A stretch of 64,000 nucleotides of DNA from Cellulophaga sp. BC115SP (GCF_009905545.1 NZ_JAAALB010000004.1:62001-126000); one strand, 5' to 3'; shown: positions 52,908-63,183, counted from the first letter of the stretch. Numbers and translations are program-made. The notes: generated by a model from the sequence alone, not told the origin.

Positions 52908-54671
52908 ATGTTAAGAACTCACAACAACGGCGAACTTCGTATCGCTAACGTAAACGAAATCGTAACGCTTTGTGGATGGGTACAACGTACTCGTGACAAA
53001 GGTGGTATGATTTGGATTGACCTCCGTGACCGCTATGGTATTACCCAATTGATGTTAGAAGAGGGTAAAACTCCAAAAGAAGCCATCGAAACTGCTCGTT
53101 CACTTGGACGTGAATTTGTGATTTCGGTGACAGGAACTGTAGTTGAGCGTCTTTCGAAAAATGATAAATTACCTACTGGAGATATTGAAGTGAAGGTAAC
53201 GGAATTGAGCATTTTGAACCCTGCTAAACTTCCTCCATTCTTAATTGAAGATGAAACAGATGGTGGCGATGATATTCGTATGAAATATCGTTACCTTGAT
53301 TTACGTCGTAATCCTGTTCGCCAGAACTTGATTTTACGTCATAAAATGGCTCAAGAAGTACGCTCGTACCTCGACAAGCAAGGATTTATCGAAGTAGAAA
53401 CACCTGTTTTGATTAAATCTACGCCAGAAGGTGCCCGTGACTTTGTAGTTCCATCACGTATGAACCCAGGTGAGTTTTATGCTTTGCCTCAGTCTCCTCA
53501 AACATTTAAGCAGCTTTTGATGGTATCGGGCTTTGACCGTTACTTCCAAATCGTAAAATGCTTCCGTGACGAAGACTTACGTGCAGACCGCCAACCTGAG
53601 TTTACTCAAATCGACTGCGAAATGTCTTTCATCGAGCAAGAAGATATTCTTCAAATGTTCGAAGGTTTGATTCGTCAGTTATTCCAAAACTTGAAAGGTC
53701 TTGAAATCAATGAAATTTCTCGTATGACTTATGCTCATGCCATGAAATATTATGGTTCTGATAAACCAGATATTCGTTTTGGTATGGAGTTTTATGAGTT
53801 GAAAAGCGAAGAGGTTGATTTAACTTCTGGCAAAAACTTCCCAGTATTCGATGCCGCATCAGTAGTCGTAGGTATCAATGCGAAAGGTTGTGCTGAGTAC
53901 ACTCGTAAGCAAGCAGACGAGTTAACTGATTTTGTGAAACGTCCTCAAATTGGTGCGAAAGGCTTGATTTATGTGCGTTACAATGCTGACGGTTCAATCA
54001 AATCTTCGGTAGATAAATTCTACTCAGAAGAGGATTTGAAAAAATGGATTGAAGCAGCAAATGCACAACCAGGCGATTTATTGTTGATTTTGTGTGGTGA
54101 TGGCGACAAACCAAGAAAGCAATTAAACGAATTGCGTTTAGAAATGGGTAACCGTTTGGGCTTGCGTAATCCTAACGAATACTCAGTACACTGGGTTGTT
54201 GACTTCCCATTGTTGGAGCACAGCGAAGAAGAAAATCGTTGGTTTGCAATGCACCACCCATTCACGTCTCCTAAGCCAGAAGATATCGAATTCTTGAAAT
54301 CAGGTGATTTAGGTAAAATCCGTGCCAATGCTTATGATATGGTTATCAATGGTGTTGAAGTAGGTGGTGGTTCAATTCGTATTTTCCAAAAAGACCTTCA
54401 AGCTAAAATGTTTGAAACGCTTGGATTCTCTGACGAAGAGGCGAAGCACCAATTTGGCTTCTTGATGGATGCTTTCGAATACGGCGCTCCTCCTCACGGT
54501 GGTTTGGCATTTGGTTTTGACCGTCTTTGCTCATTGTTTGGTGGTTCAGACTCAATTCGTGACTTTATCGCCTTCCCGAAAAACAACTCAGGACGCGATG
54601 TAATGATTGACTCTCCATCTACAATTGATGCAAAACAATTGGATGAATTAAAAATCAAAACTATTGTATAG
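52908..54671 (+). CDS. aspS: aspartyl-tRNA synthetase
   Basis: Class II aminoacyl-tRNA synthetase charging tRNA-Asp. The 587-residue bacterial form has an N-terminal OB-fold anticodon domain ([20 protein letters not shown]), motif 2 region [18 protein letters not shown], the bacterial GAD insertion (about residues 310-420) and motif 3 GLAFGFDRL near the end. It starts at ATG 52908 and ends with a strong terminator. Confidence 0.98.
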   Translation: MLRTHNNGELRIANVNEIVTLCGWVQRTRDKGGMIWIDLRDRYGITQLMLEEGKTPKEAIETARSLGREFVISVTGTVVERLSKNDKLPTGDIEVKVTELSILNPAKLPPFLIEDETDGGDDIRMKYRYLDLRRNPVRQNLILRHKMAQEVRSYLDKQGFIEVETPVLIKSTPEGARDFVVPSRMNPGEFYALPQSPQTFKQLLMVSGFDRYFQIVKCFRDEDLRADRQPEFTQIDCEMSFIEQEDILQMFEGLIRQLFQNLKGLEINEISRMTYAHAMKYYGSDKPDIRFGMEFYELKSEEVDLTSGKNFPVFDAASVVVGINAKGCAEYTRKQADELTDFVKRPQIGAKGLIYVRYNADGSIKSSVDKFYSEEDLKKWIEAANAQPGDLLLILCGDGDKPRKQLNELRLEMGNRLGLRNPNEYSVHWVVDFPLLEHSEEENRWFAMHHPFTSPKPEDIEFLKSGDLGKIRANAYDMVINGVEVGGGSIRIFQKDLQAKMFETLGFSDEEAKHQFGFLMDAFEYGAPPHGGLAFGFDRLCSLFGGSDSIRDFIAFPKNNSGRDVMIDSPSTIDAKQLDELKIKTIV

Positions 54672-54692
54672 TTTTGGTTTCTTGAAATAAAC

Positions 54693-54727
54693 AAAAACGG
54701 CAAAGATTAACTCTTTGCCGTTTTTTT
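54693..54727. terminator. bidirectional terminator between aspS and the DUF4932 gene
   Basis: AAAAACGGCAAAGA (54693-54706) and TCTTTGCCGTTTTT (54712-54725) form a 14-bp perfect stem with T-rich tail on the plus strand and A-rich arm serving the minus strand. Confidence 0.9.
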
Positions 54728-54753
54728 GTTGCTAAAACTTTAGATAGGTGACA

Positions 54754-56139
54754 TTATTTCAATTCTGCAATAATATCACTTACTTTTTGTTCATAAGTTT
54801 TGTCTAAAAATTCATTGTTATACCAAAATTCAAGTTTCTCTACAATTTGGGGAAGGTAGATGTATGATTTATTTTTGAGATTATCTTGATAAATCATATC
54901 TGCTTTGGTATTATCTCCAAGCAATCTAGCAATGATAACCTCATTAGCTCTATTGAAGTGCTCATAAAGGCATATCTTCCACTGGCTGTATCCTTGTTCT
55001 GACATCTTACCTCTGATAGGTTCAAATAAAGATTCTTTATCTTGTATCAAGCTTTCATCAACTTTATCGATGGCTGGGTTAACAAAAGAATGACCAAACT
55101 CGTGTACACAAATATCTCGTAACGAAACAGGATTGCCATATCCTAATTGAAGATTTGATATTTGGTTCACTTCTTTAGGCTTGTTAAAAGAGGCAAAAAT
55201 ATTACCAATTGTATTGACATTACCTGCAGCAAAACCTTGCCCAAAAGGAATCGTTAGGCTAGGATATAGTCGATAGTTTTGAACACTCTTTCCGTATATG
55301 TGCTCCATCTCTACAATGAAACTTTCTTGAGGAATATTGTGCTCCACTTCCTGAATCATTTTTTGATAGTACGGACTGTATCTTTTCAAGAAATCTTGAA
55401 AATTAATTTCAATAGCAAATGCATTGAAGGCATTAACTAGCTTTTCCGCTTCTGCTTTTGATGAGTAATGGCTTAAAAAGGGATTATCTTCGGTCAATGT
55501 TGCATTAGGGAAATTGTCGAGTTGTAATAAAAAATTAGAGTTATGGAGATAAAAGTCTTTATCAAAGAAGGTTTTGATGATTGCTAAGTTTTTTGAGGCT
55601 AAAAAAGGCTTAAACTCGTTGCCAATTTTGGTAGTGAGTGCATACAAATCTTTGATTTTCACTTTCTCTCCATTCATCTCAAAAGTTTGATCATCTGGAA
55701 TTTCATTAAAGTCGCTTAGGTTTAAAAGGGTATAGCATAAACCTAGCAATTCAATATTTTGATGATAGTTTACCTGAATTTTCTTTTCAATTAAAGTCGG
55801 ATATAGCAATGCAAAAGAACCTTGTGCTTTCTCCCCAGAAATTTTTAATACTTGAGATTGTGACAAACTAATTTTCTGATGATTGACTTTATGGGATGTT
55901 GACAGTATTGTATTGTTCGATGCAAGCACAACCTTACCTTTTGAAGTATTTATCGATGAGCTTAAATAAACTAAGGCGTTGGTTTGTTTAGGAAATTTTA
56001 GTTTTTCTGTCCCTGTAAATTCATCAAAACTGGCTTTAATAAAGTTGTCGCGAGGGTGCTCACTTTTCCAGTTTTTTGTTACTGAGCATGAACTAACAAT
56101 GATTGATGCAATAAGCAATAAGGATAATTTTTTAGTCAT
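54754..56139 (-). CDS. DUF4932 family lipoprotein with HExxH motif
   Basis: A 461-residue lipoprotein (signal peptide ending SIIVSSC, Cys18). The C-terminal half holds His346-E-F-G-His350, a zinc metallopeptidase motif, in VSLRDICVHEFGHSFVNPAID, followed by a helix with ANEVIIARLLG that could give the third ligand. The family is annotated as DUF4932 and peptidase activity is inferred. The N-terminal half is beta-rich with no recognised domain. Its DNA is AT-rich. It is probably a monocistronic gene; the adjacent cytochrome genes have their own terminator. Confidence 0.8.
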   Translation of the reverse strand: MTKKLSLLLIASIIVSSCSVTKNWKSEHPRDNFIKASFDEFTGTEKLKFPKQTNALVYLSSSINTSKGKVVLASNNTILSTSHKVNHQKISLSQSQVLKISGEKAQGSFALLYPTLIEKKIQVNYHQNIELLGLCYTLLNLSDFNEIPDDQTFEMNGEKVKIKDLYALTTKIGNEFKPFLASKNLAIIKTFFDKDFYLHNSNFLLQLDNFPNATLTEDNPFLSHYSSKAEAEKLVNAFNAFAIEINFQDFLKRYSPYYQKMIQEVEHNIPQESFIVEMEHIYGKSVQNYRLYPSLTIPFGQGFAAGNVNTIGNIFASFNKPKEVNQISNLQLGYGNPVSLRDICVHEFGHSFVNPAIDKVDESLIQDKESLFEPIRGKMSEQGYSQWKICLYEHFNRANEVIIARLLGDNTKADMIYQDNLKNKSYIYLPQIVEKLEFWYNNEFLDKTYEQKVSDIIAELK

Positions 56140-56276
56140 TTGAGAGAGTTGTTTTGGGCGTAATACGATTTTAGTTTACGATAATAGCTAAGTTTTAGAT
56201 GGAATTCGCTATTGATTTGATAGATGTACACAGAAATTGTTGAATGGGAAATTAAATGTATGGAATCATAAAAAAT

Positions 56277-56316
56277 AAAACCTCGGAAGTGTCAGCTAGG
56301 TTACTTCCGAGGTTTT
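56277..56316 (-). terminator. terminator after the SCO/cytochrome c group
   Basis: AAAACCTCGGAAGT (56277-56290) and ACTTCCGAGGTTTT (56303-56316) form a 14-bp perfect stem 20 bases after the cytochrome gene stop on the minus strand. Confidence 0.88.
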
Positions 56317-56336
56317 TATCGAATACCGAAATGCTA

Positions 56337-56747
56337 TTAGTTGCAGGTATCTAAGATTTTTTTGACAGCCTTGACATCTGTAATCGTCTTTTCGCCACCC
56401 CATTCGTTATAAATATAGGTGGTGATTTCGGCTACGTCTATGCCTTGTAATTGCTTGTTGGCTGGCATAGGCTGGTGATAGGTTTTACCGTTTACAACAA
56501 TGGTATCATTTAAGCCATTGCGGATACCACAAATAATACGATTTTTATTCTTTTTCAAGAAATCAGAACCATTAATAGGAGGGTATAGACCTGCTAATCC
56601 TTTACCGTCTACTTGATGACAGTTTTCACAATGTGTTTTGTACAAAGCTTGTCCGTCGATATAATATTGTTTGAGCTTGAGTTCTTCTTGACTTTGGCAG
56701 GCCATCATCAAGGTTGTAACAAACAAACCGAATAAGAATTTTTTCAT
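56337..56747 (-). CDS. c-type cytochrome lipoprotein
   Basis: A 136-residue monohaem cytochrome. The signal ends LMMAC (Cys17, lipidation site). The haem motif is Cys40-E-N-Cys43-His44 followed by GKGLAGLYPPINGSDFL, a class I cytochrome pattern; the distal Met is probably in YHQPMPANKQ. Likely anchored in the periplasm and used in respiratory electron transfer. It lies 138 bases downstream of the SCO gene on the same strand, with a repeat element between. Confidence 0.9.
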   Translation of the reverse strand: MKKFLFGLFVTTLMMACQSQEELKLKQYYIDGQALYKTHCENCHQVDGKGLAGLYPPINGSDFLKKNKNRIICGIRNGLNDTIVVNGKTYHQPMPANKQLQGIDVAEITTYIYNEWGGEKTITDVKAVKKILDTCN

Positions 56748-56756
56748 AAGAATATA

Positions 56757-56868
56757 CCTCTATTAATAAGCTTTAGGCAATATGCTGTAAGCATTAGGCA
56801 AGCATAACTTTTAGCTTACTGCATATTGCTTAATGCCTATTGCGGGTAAAATTAATCTAATTTTGCCC
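56757..56868. repeat. intergenic repeat, family 3 (reverse copy)
   Basis: TAGGCAATATGCTGTAAGC (56774-56792) and GCTTACTGCATATTGCTTA (56814-56832) form an imperfect inverted repeat (two mismatches in 19), followed by a GGGTAAAATTA/TAATTTTGCCC hairpin (56844-56868). Read on the minus strand, module order matches the 5.65 kb copy. Confidence 0.6.
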
Positions 56869-56885
56869 ATTAACTTATTTCAACG

Positions 56886-57545
56886 CTATTTTTGTGGATA
56901 TTGCTCAGCTAAAAGCACTTCAATATCCTTGATTAAATTATCGACTTTTTCAGGAACAGTTCCGTCATAGATACCTCTGATGTGGCGATCTTTATCTACC
57001 AAAATGAAGGCGCCACTGTGAACAATTCCTCCTGGTTGAGTAGGGTCGTCGGTAGCGGTAACCATATAGCTTTTTTGACCAAGTTCATAGATTTTCATCT
57101 TGTCGCCTGTCACCATTTGCCATTTTTTAGAATCAAGCCCCAAGTTTTGTCCAAATTCTTTCAAAACGCTCGGCGTGTCGTGACGAGGGTCGATGGTATG
57201 TGACAAAATCATGAAATGCGGATTGTCTTTATATTTTTCAAAAACTCTCAACATTTGAGTTTTCATTTTAGGACAAATCGTAGGGCAAGTCGTAAAGAAA
57301 AAGTCGGCGACATAAATTTTGCCTTCAACGTCTTTCTGCGTAAAAACTACAGAATCTTGATTGATAAAGCTAAAGTCAGGAATAGTATGATAAACCGAAT
57401 CGGTGATGCTTTTACCGTTTTCTACTCTGGTTTCTACGCTTTTTTGACCAAGATAGGGGAGTTTTTTTGAGCTATTAGAGCATGACCAAGCCAATAATGC
57501 TATACCTACCATTAAAGCTTGTTTTGTTAATGAATATAGTCGCAT
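56886..57545 (-). CDS. SCO1/SenC family protein (copper chaperone/thioredoxin fold)
   Basis: A 219-residue membrane-anchored or lipid-anchored protein (residues 1-22, ending WSC) with a thioredoxin-like fold. The copper/redox ligands Cys87-P-T-I-Cys91 and His176 are all present (FTTCPTICPKMK and GGIVHSGAF). SCO proteins help assemble the CuA site of cytochrome oxidase or act in thiol redox. Its ATG shares one base with the stop of the upstream lipoprotein gene (57545), so they are translationally coupled. Confidence 0.92.
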   Translation of the reverse strand: MRLYSLTKQALMVGIALLAWSCSNSSKKLPYLGQKSVETRVENGKSITDSVYHTIPDFSFINQDSVVFTQKDVEGKIYVADFFFTTCPTICPKMKTQMLRVFEKYKDNPHFMILSHTIDPRHDTPSVLKEFGQNLGLDSKKWQMVTGDKMKIYELGQKSYMVTATDDPTQPGGIVHSGAFILVDKDRHIRGIYDGTVPEKVDNLIKDIEVLLAEQYPQK

Positions 57546-57949
57546 TATTTGCTTAAAAATTGTTTGGCGTTAGTAATACTTGTATTGGTAATATCTTTTA
57601 CTTCATTGATTCTTTTCTTCTCGTTTTCGAGATATTTAATCACCTCTTCATTGCCTTTGCCTTTCACTGACTCTGGATTATATTCAGCCATCCAATTAGA
57701 CATTTTAATATCGGCAGAATCAAGCTGAATAAACAAATCACGTGCTTTTACTGAGTCTTTCGAAACTTTAGCTACACTGTCGAGTTGGCTTTTGAGGGTC
57801 ATGATTTCATCCATTTTAGGCATTACTTCATCATGTACCGCAATCACTTCATCGATGAGTTTTTTTTGTTGATCTTCTTGTTGCGCTTTCTGACAAGAAC
57901 TTGCTCCAAGCAGGAACAACACTGGAATAATAATCTTTTTCATAAGCAT
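57545..57949 (-). CDS. small helical lipoprotein, function unknown
   Basis: A 134-residue lipoprotein (signal ending LLGASSC, Cys19) whose mature part is almost wholly helical and highly charged, with a likely coiled coil (about residues 30-75). No domain recognised. Two ATGs (57949 and 57943) could start it; both give a full signal peptide. It overlaps the SCO gene by one base and is therefore probably part of the same electron-transport or copper-handling unit. Confidence 0.75.
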   Translation of the reverse strand: MLMKKIIIPVLFLLGASSCQKAQQEDQQKKLIDEVIAVHDEVMPKMDEIMTLKSQLDSVAKVSKDSVKARDLFIQLDSADIKMSNWMAEYNPESVKGKGNEEVIKYLENEKKRINEVKDITNTSITNAKQFLSK

Positions 57950-58054
57950 TTAAAATATATCGTTCTGTGAACTAGCAAAGGGTGTTTGGTGATTAGATAG
58001 AATCAAACAACAAAAAAAGGGGATGTTTGCTCCTTATAAAATGACGACGGTCAG

Positions 58055-59722
58055 TTATTGTTCTTGAAGGTGTTTTTCAAGAATTTCACGTGCATTGTCC
58101 AAAATAGCCGCAGATGGGTTTTGCCCACCAATCATTTGAGCTATTTCCATGATACGTTCGTCTTTAGATAACTCTTTAATTCTAGAAACGGTTCTTTCAG
58201 ATGAGTGGTCTTTGTACACAAAATAATGAACTGACCCTTGAGCTGCAATCTGATGTAAGTGGGTAATGGCAATAATTTGGTGGCTTTTACTCATCTCACG
58301 CATCATATTCCCTACTTTGATAGATACTTCTCCCGAAATACCTGTATCAATTTCATCGAAAACGATCGTTGGCAAAGCACGTTTATTAGCCAAAATATAT
58401 TTAATTGCTAGCATCAAACGGCTAAATTCACCACCAGAAGCTACATTTTTGAGAGGCTGTGGCTTAATCCCTTTGTTGGCAGAGAATAATAAATTTACCA
58501 CGTTGATTCCTGTAGGAGATGGCTTGATAAATTCATTCTCAACTTTTAGAGCAGCGTTTGGCATTCCTAAGTCTATCAAAAGACTTGTAATTTGAGCTTC
58601 AATCGTACTCAAGACATTTAGTCGAGACTTCGAAAGGGCTTCGGCACTTTTTTGTAAGGCTTTTTCTGCCTTTTCAACTTTAGCTTTTGCCTCTGCTAAA
58701 TGCTCATCAAGATTCAAAACCTTGCCAACTTTTACTTCTAAGTCTGCTTGAATCTTTAGTAAGTCGGTGTCCTTTTTAACCTGATGTTTTTGTAATAAAT
58801 GATAAATAGTATCTACTCTTACCTGAAGCGCTGCAATTTTCTCGTTATCTATTTCTACTTGTTCCGATTCTCCTTCTATTTCGTTAGAAATATCCTTGAT
58901 TTCGATCAAACAAGAATTCAGTCTTTCACGCAATTGTTTAAAATGCTCGCCATATTGACTAATAGCGTTGAGGTTGGCTAATGTGGTACCAAACAAAGAA
59001 ATGATAGATTGCTCAGAGCCACTCAGTATCTCGGCAGATTGTTGGAGTTTAGATTTGACATCTTCAGCATTTTCGAGCTTATTGAGCTCCGCTTCGAGAC
59101 TCTCCAACTCATTTCCTTTTAGTTTTGCTTTTTGAAGTTCATCGAGCAAAAAGGAATTATAGTCAAACTCTTTTTTACTGTTTTTTGCGTCGTTAACTAA
59201 TTCATCATAAGCCTTGTAAGCTTTTTGATAATTGCTAAAATCAAGTTTGTATTTTTCGAGAAGCGTATCATTTTGAGCAAAAGTATCAACGATTTGGAGT
59301 TGATATTCGGTTGCTCCCAACAACAAATTATCGTGTTGAGAATGCACATCCATCAATTGGGAAGCAATACGACGGAGTGTTTCAAGATTTACAGGAGTAT
59401 CATTGATAAAAGCACGAGTTTTGCCCTGAGGCGAAATTTCTCGGCGAATAATACAATGGTCTTCGTAATCAAGTTCCTCTTCTTCAAAAAGACTTTTGAT
59501 AATAAAACCAGAAAGGTTAAACTCTCCCTCAATCACACATTTATCTTCTGGATTGTAGAGGGTTTTGGTGTCGGCACGATTCCCTAACAACAAGCCAATA
59601 GCCCCCAACATAATAGACTTACCCGCACCTGTCTCACCCGTAATGATGTTTAAGGCGGGATTTGGAGTCAACTCCAGGCGCTCAATCAGCGCATAGTTTT
59701 TTATCTTTAAATGAGTAAGCAT
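58055..59722 (-). CDS. recN: DNA repair protein RecN
   Basis: A 555-residue SMC-like ATPase that tethers DNA ends in double-strand break repair. Walker A GETGAGKSIMLGAI begins at about residue 30, and the conserved LLGNRAD and VHSQHDNLLL (Q-loop side) follow. Two coiled-coil arms occupy about 165-365, and the C-terminal part has the ABC signature VASGGEFSRLMLAIK and Walker B TIVFDEIDTGISG. Typical length and order. Single gene on the minus strand. Confidence 0.96.
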   Translation of the reverse strand: MLTHLKIKNYALIERLELTPNPALNIITGETGAGKSIMLGAIGLLLGNRADTKTLYNPEDKCVIEGEFNLSGFIIKSLFEEEELDYEDHCIIRREISPQGKTRAFINDTPVNLETLRRIASQLMDVHSQHDNLLLGATEYQLQIVDTFAQNDTLLEKYKLDFSNYQKAYKAYDELVNDAKNSKKEFDYNSFLLDELQKAKLKGNELESLEAELNKLENAEDVKSKLQQSAEILSGSEQSIISLFGTTLANLNAISQYGEHFKQLRERLNSCLIEIKDISNEIEGESEQVEIDNEKIAALQVRVDTIYHLLQKHQVKKDTDLLKIQADLEVKVGKVLNLDEHLAEAKAKVEKAEKALQKSAEALSKSRLNVLSTIEAQITSLLIDLGMPNAALKVENEFIKPSPTGINVVNLLFSANKGIKPQPLKNVASGGEFSRLMLAIKYILANKRALPTIVFDEIDTGISGEVSIKVGNMMREMSKSHQIIAITHLHQIAAQGSVHYFVYKDHSSERTVSRIKELSKDERIMEIAQMIGGQNPSAAILDNAREILEKHLQEQ

Positions 59723-59898
59723 CGTATTATGAAGAATCCAGAAAGGTAAAACTACCCGTCCAAAGATGATGTACCTTGATTAAGTTTTATAAGTTTTGCT
59801 CAAAATCCTAAGCAAATCTCAAAGCTCTTGGCTAATAACCGTAAGCTACGACGACATTTTTACAAAAATACAATCTATAATATTATCAATCGGTAAAT

Positions 59899-60705
59899 TT
59901 AATCTTCAAATTTTGCGCTACGTTTTTGCGTTTGCGCCAAAAATGCCTCCTGCAAGTCATTGGACAATAGCATAGCAGCGTTCCAAGTGGCCATATATTC
60001 AAGGCTATCTTTGGTCGAATGTTCTAAACTGTAGTTCAAAATGTGTTTAGTACCTCTAATAGCTAGGGGCGATTTGGAGGCAATTTGTGTGGCAATCTCC
60101 CATACATATTTATCAAGTTCCTCTCTCGACTCGAATGCTTTATTAACGAGTCCTATTTGCTGTGCTTCTATGCCCGCAACCGCCCTGCCAGTAAAAGCTA
60201 GTTCTCTAGCTACACTTGGGTTGATGAGTTTGGGCAAACGTTGTAAAGTACCAAGGTCGGCTACCATTCCCATATCTATCTCTTTGATGGTAAAATACGT
60301 ATCATTGGTACAATAGCGCATATCTGCTGCGCAAATTAGGTCGACACCTGCACCTATGCACCCTCCATGAATAGCCACTAGAACGGGCTTTGTACAATTT
60401 TCTATGGCATTGATAGGTGATTGGAGCTCAATAATTTGCTTACGAAGTTTCTCTCTTCTTTTTCCTTCGCAAGATATGGTATTTTGAGTAACTGACATCA
60501 ATAGAGATAAATCAATTCCTGCACAAAAATGTTTGCTATCTCCTCCTGAAATAATTACTACTCGTACAGAATCGTCCTCATTAATTTGTTCAAATATTAA
60601 TTGTAGTTCTTCCCACGACTTGGCGTCAAGGGCATTGGCTTTATGAGGTCTGTTGATAATGACTTGAGCAATATGGTTTTGGATACTGAACAGAAGTGTT
60701 TCCAT
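59899..60705 (-). CDS. enoyl-CoA hydratase/isomerase (crotonase) family, dienoyl-CoA isomerase-like
   Basis: A 268-residue crotonase-fold enzyme. The oxyanion-hole segments are KHFCAGIDLSLL and HGGCIGAGVDLICAADMRY. KEIDMGMVADLGTLQRLPK closely resembles the motif of delta3,5-delta2,4-dienoyl-CoA isomerases (acidic catalytic residues in EIDMGMVADLG), so an isomerase role in unsaturated fatty acid oxidation is more likely than simple hydration. It ends in a basic helix. Monocistronic and divergent from sucD. Confidence 0.85.
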   Translation of the reverse strand: METLLFSIQNHIAQVIINRPHKANALDAKSWEELQLIFEQINEDDSVRVVIISGGDSKHFCAGIDLSLLMSVTQNTISCEGKRREKLRKQIIELQSPINAIENCTKPVLVAIHGGCIGAGVDLICAADMRYCTNDTYFTIKEIDMGMVADLGTLQRLPKLINPSVARELAFTGRAVAGIEAQQIGLVNKAFESREELDKYVWEIATQIASKSPLAIRGTKHILNYSLEHSTKDSLEYMATWNAAMLLSNDLQEAFLAQTQKRSAKFED

Positions 60706-60953
60706 GTTAAAAATAGTTTAGCCTATTATTGAAAGATTAAGATAACAATTCTTTTGTTACAGAATGAATCTATAAAAATTTAGCAGAATTTAATTAAATA
60801 TTAAAGTCTTGTATGTCAAATTGTTGTAATATTGCCCCCGAATAAAAATGAGCTAAATAATAATTACTTTTTGCTCTTTGGCATTCACCTTTTACCTTTA
60901 CGAAACTTTTCTTAATAATAGGAATTTTCAATAACAGATAACGACACGAAAAA

Positions 60954-61832
60954 ATGAGTGTACTTGTTAACAAAAACTCTAGAATAATTGTACAAGGCTT
61001 TACGGGCTCGGAAGGTACTTTCCATGCTCAGCAGATGATAGAATACGGCTCGAACGTCGTAGGTGGTGTTACTCCAGGAAAAGGTGGTACTACTCACCTT
61101 GACCGTCCGGTTTTCAATACTGTATTGGAGGCTGTTCAACAAGTAGGTGCTGACACTTCGATTATTTTTGTTCCGCCTGCATTTGCTGCAGATGCTATCA
61201 TGGAATCAGCTGACGCAGGTATCAAAGTGATTATTTGTATCACTGAAGGTATTCCTACTAAGGACATGATCTACGCTAAAGAATACATCAAAGGCAAAGA
61301 AACTCGTTTGATTGGCCCTAACTGTCCAGGCGTAATGACTGCTGGAGAATGTAAAGTAGGTATCATGCCTGCATTTATCTTCTCTAAAGGTAAAATTGGT
61401 ATCGTTTCAAAATCAGGTACTTTAACTTACGAAGCAGTAGACCAATTAACAAAAGCTGGCTTAGGTCAGACTACAGCTATCGGTATTGGTGGTGACCCAA
61501 TCATTGGTACTACTACTAAAGAAGCTGTTGAGTTGTTGATGAACGACCCTGAAACTGAAGGTATCGTAATGATCGGTGAAATCGGTGGAGGAATGGAAGC
61601 TGAAGCTGCTCGTTGGATCAAAGAAACTGGTAACAAAAAACCAGTTGTTGGTTTCATCGCAGGTCAAACTGCTCCAAAAGGTCGTCGTATGGGTCACGCT
61701 GGTGCTATCATCGGTGGCGCTGACGATACTGCTGCTGCTAAAATGGCTATCATGGAAGAGTGTGGTATCCATGTAGTTCACTCACCTGCTGACATTGGTG
61801 AAACAATGTTGAAAGCACTAGGTTTGAAATAA
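60954..61832 (+). CDS. sucD: succinate-CoA ligase alpha subunit
   Basis: Catalytic alpha subunit of succinyl-CoA synthetase (TCA cycle). The 292-residue protein has the CoA-binding Rossmann start [33 protein letters not shown] and the phosphohistidine His248 in [13 protein letters not shown]. The beta subunit gene (sucC) is not adjacent, a split seen often in Bacteroidota. A strong terminator follows at 61934-61965. Confidence 0.97.
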   Translation: MSVLVNKNSRIIVQGFTGSEGTFHAQQMIEYGSNVVGGVTPGKGGTTHLDRPVFNTVLEAVQQVGADTSIIFVPPAFAADAIMESADAGIKVIICITEGIPTKDMIYAKEYIKGKETRLIGPNCPGVMTAGECKVGIMPAFIFSKGKIGIVSKSGTLTYEAVDQLTKAGLGQTTAIGIGGDPIIGTTTKEAVELLMNDPETEGIVMIGEIGGGMEAEAARWIKETGNKKPVVGFIAGQTAPKGRRMGHAGAIIGGADDTAAAKMAIMEECGIHVVHSPADIGETMLKALGLK

Positions 61833-61933
61833 TTGTGAGTCGGCAGTTGGCTTTTGCTTATAGGTGATGTAATTTTGTAAAAATATTACACGGTATTGCA
61901 ACAAGTTAACGCTTCATATTATCAAAATACGGC

Positions 61934-61966
61934 AAAACCTGACAAATCGATATTTGTCAGGTTTTT
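61934..61966 (+). terminator. terminator after sucD, immediately before the DUF4271 gene
   Basis: AAAACCTGACAAAT (61934-61947) and ATTTGTCAGGTTTT (61952-61965) form a 14-bp perfect stem with a 4-base loop and T tail. It ends only 8 bases before the likely DUF4271 start codon. Confidence 0.9.
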
Positions 61967-61973
61967 GTGCTTC

Positions 61974-63137
61974 ATGCCGTTGCAAGGATTCTTTATCGGA
62001 ATGTTCTTGCTTTCTTCTATTTCATCTTCGTTGGCTGGCAATGTGGGTCCAAACAATGCCTATTATTTGGTATATGATTACCATGATGATTGGCAGGTAT
62101 TTGACGAACAATACAAAGCCTATGTTCCTTACATCCGTAATGAGCACAAAGACTATAATTCTTTTAGCTTATTTTTTGATTCTGAAAACTACAGAGGCTA
62201 TAAGCTGCTATATTTTTCGAGTAAAGAAAACTATCTTTTTATCAATGCTTCTTTGCAGCGTAAGCTACCTGTAGACCAATGGGTCGTTATGGATGTTGAT
62301 AGTTTGAAAGAGAAATATGGTAAGACTAAAGTATTTTTGACTTTCTATGGTAACAATACTAGCGTTGAAGCCATCTCTGTATTAGTAGGAAATAAGGTTT
62401 CGAAGGTGGAGAAAAGTATCCAAATCTCAGATTCTTTGTTGACTGTAATTCCTAGAGAGCTAACTCCTTTTCAGGATTATTTGATACTAAGTATTTTGTT
62501 TTTGGCAATATGCTACGCCTTTTTATATAACATACAACCAAAGGCATTTGACCGATATTTTAGTATTAAAGATTTACTTACGATTAACCTTCGGGAAGAT
62601 TCTTTAGTAATCAATAAGCCCTTCGATTTAGCCAATTTATTATTTGTACTCAACCTGAGTTTTACGCTATCGTTTATCATCATGTTGGTGCAAAACGAAG
62701 AAACCGATTTGTTTTCTGTCAGTACAATTTTGATAGAAAGTGAGAGTTTGATGGGCTTTTTTATCAACTTTCTAGAGTTAGGGATAGTTGTATTTTTTAT
62801 TTTGATTGGAAAATACATCGCATTGGCCATCTTGACAAACCTTTATCGACTAGAGAATATCACCAATATTCACTTTTTTAAAGTTATTCAGGCTTCAAGT
62901 ATATTTTTCTTATTGTTGGCGATAGGATTAAGTTTTTGCTCAGTATCTTACCCCGACGTACTTCGAAATGCTCAAGAAATCCTGTTTGTACCTATTTCAT
63001 TCTTTTTTATCGTAAGATTAATATTGATTTACTTTACGATAAATAAGCTGACACCGTTAAAAAATCTGTATTTATTTTCGTATCTTTGCATCGTTGAATT
63101 AATCCCCTTGATAGTAGGGATACGATTTGCCATATAA
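61974..63137 (+). CDS. DUF4271 family membrane protein
   Basis: A 387-residue protein with a Sec signal (MPLQGFFIGMFLLSSISSSL) and about seven hydrophobic helices in the C-terminal half, the layout of DUF4271. Function unknown; the family is usual in Bacteroidota next to hemD. I start it at ATG 61974: a TTG 26 codons upstream would run through the sucD terminator hairpin. The hemD gene follows after 46 bases, and a -7-like box for hemD lies inside this gene. Confidence 0.82.
   Translation: MPLQGFFIGMFLLSSISSSLAGNVGPNNAYYLVYDYHDDWQVFDEQYKAYVPYIRNEHKDYNSFSLFFDSENYRGYKLLYFSSKENYLFINASLQRKLPVDQWVVMDVDSLKEKYGKTKVFLTFYGNNTSVEAISVLVGNKVSKVEKSIQISDSLLTVIPRELTPFQDYLILSILFLAICYAFLYNIQPKAFDRYFSIKDLLTINLREDSLVINKPFDLANLLFVLNLSFTLSFIIMLVQNEETDLFSVSTILIESESLMGFFINFLELGIVVFFILIGKYIALAILTNLYRLENITNIHFFKVIQASSIFFLLLAIGLSFCSVSYPDVLRNAQEILFVPISFFFIVRLILIYFTINKLTPLKNLYLFSYLCIVELIPLIVGIRFAI
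63081..63088 (+). promoter_or_regulatory. possible -7 element of hemD inside the DUF4271 gene
   Basis: TATCTTTG followed by CATCG matches TAnnTTTG, about 96 bases before the hemD start. No clear -33 element; it may give an internal promoter. Confidence 0.35.
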
Positions 63138-63183
63138 TAGGCCTCAACATTTATCACCACATTAAAGTTTAACTGCATTGAGC

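Noticed and set aside
61896-61973. N-terminal extension of the DUF4271 protein from a TTG start
   Set aside because: It would be translated through a 14-bp terminator hairpin; the ATG at 61974 directly begins a signal peptide.
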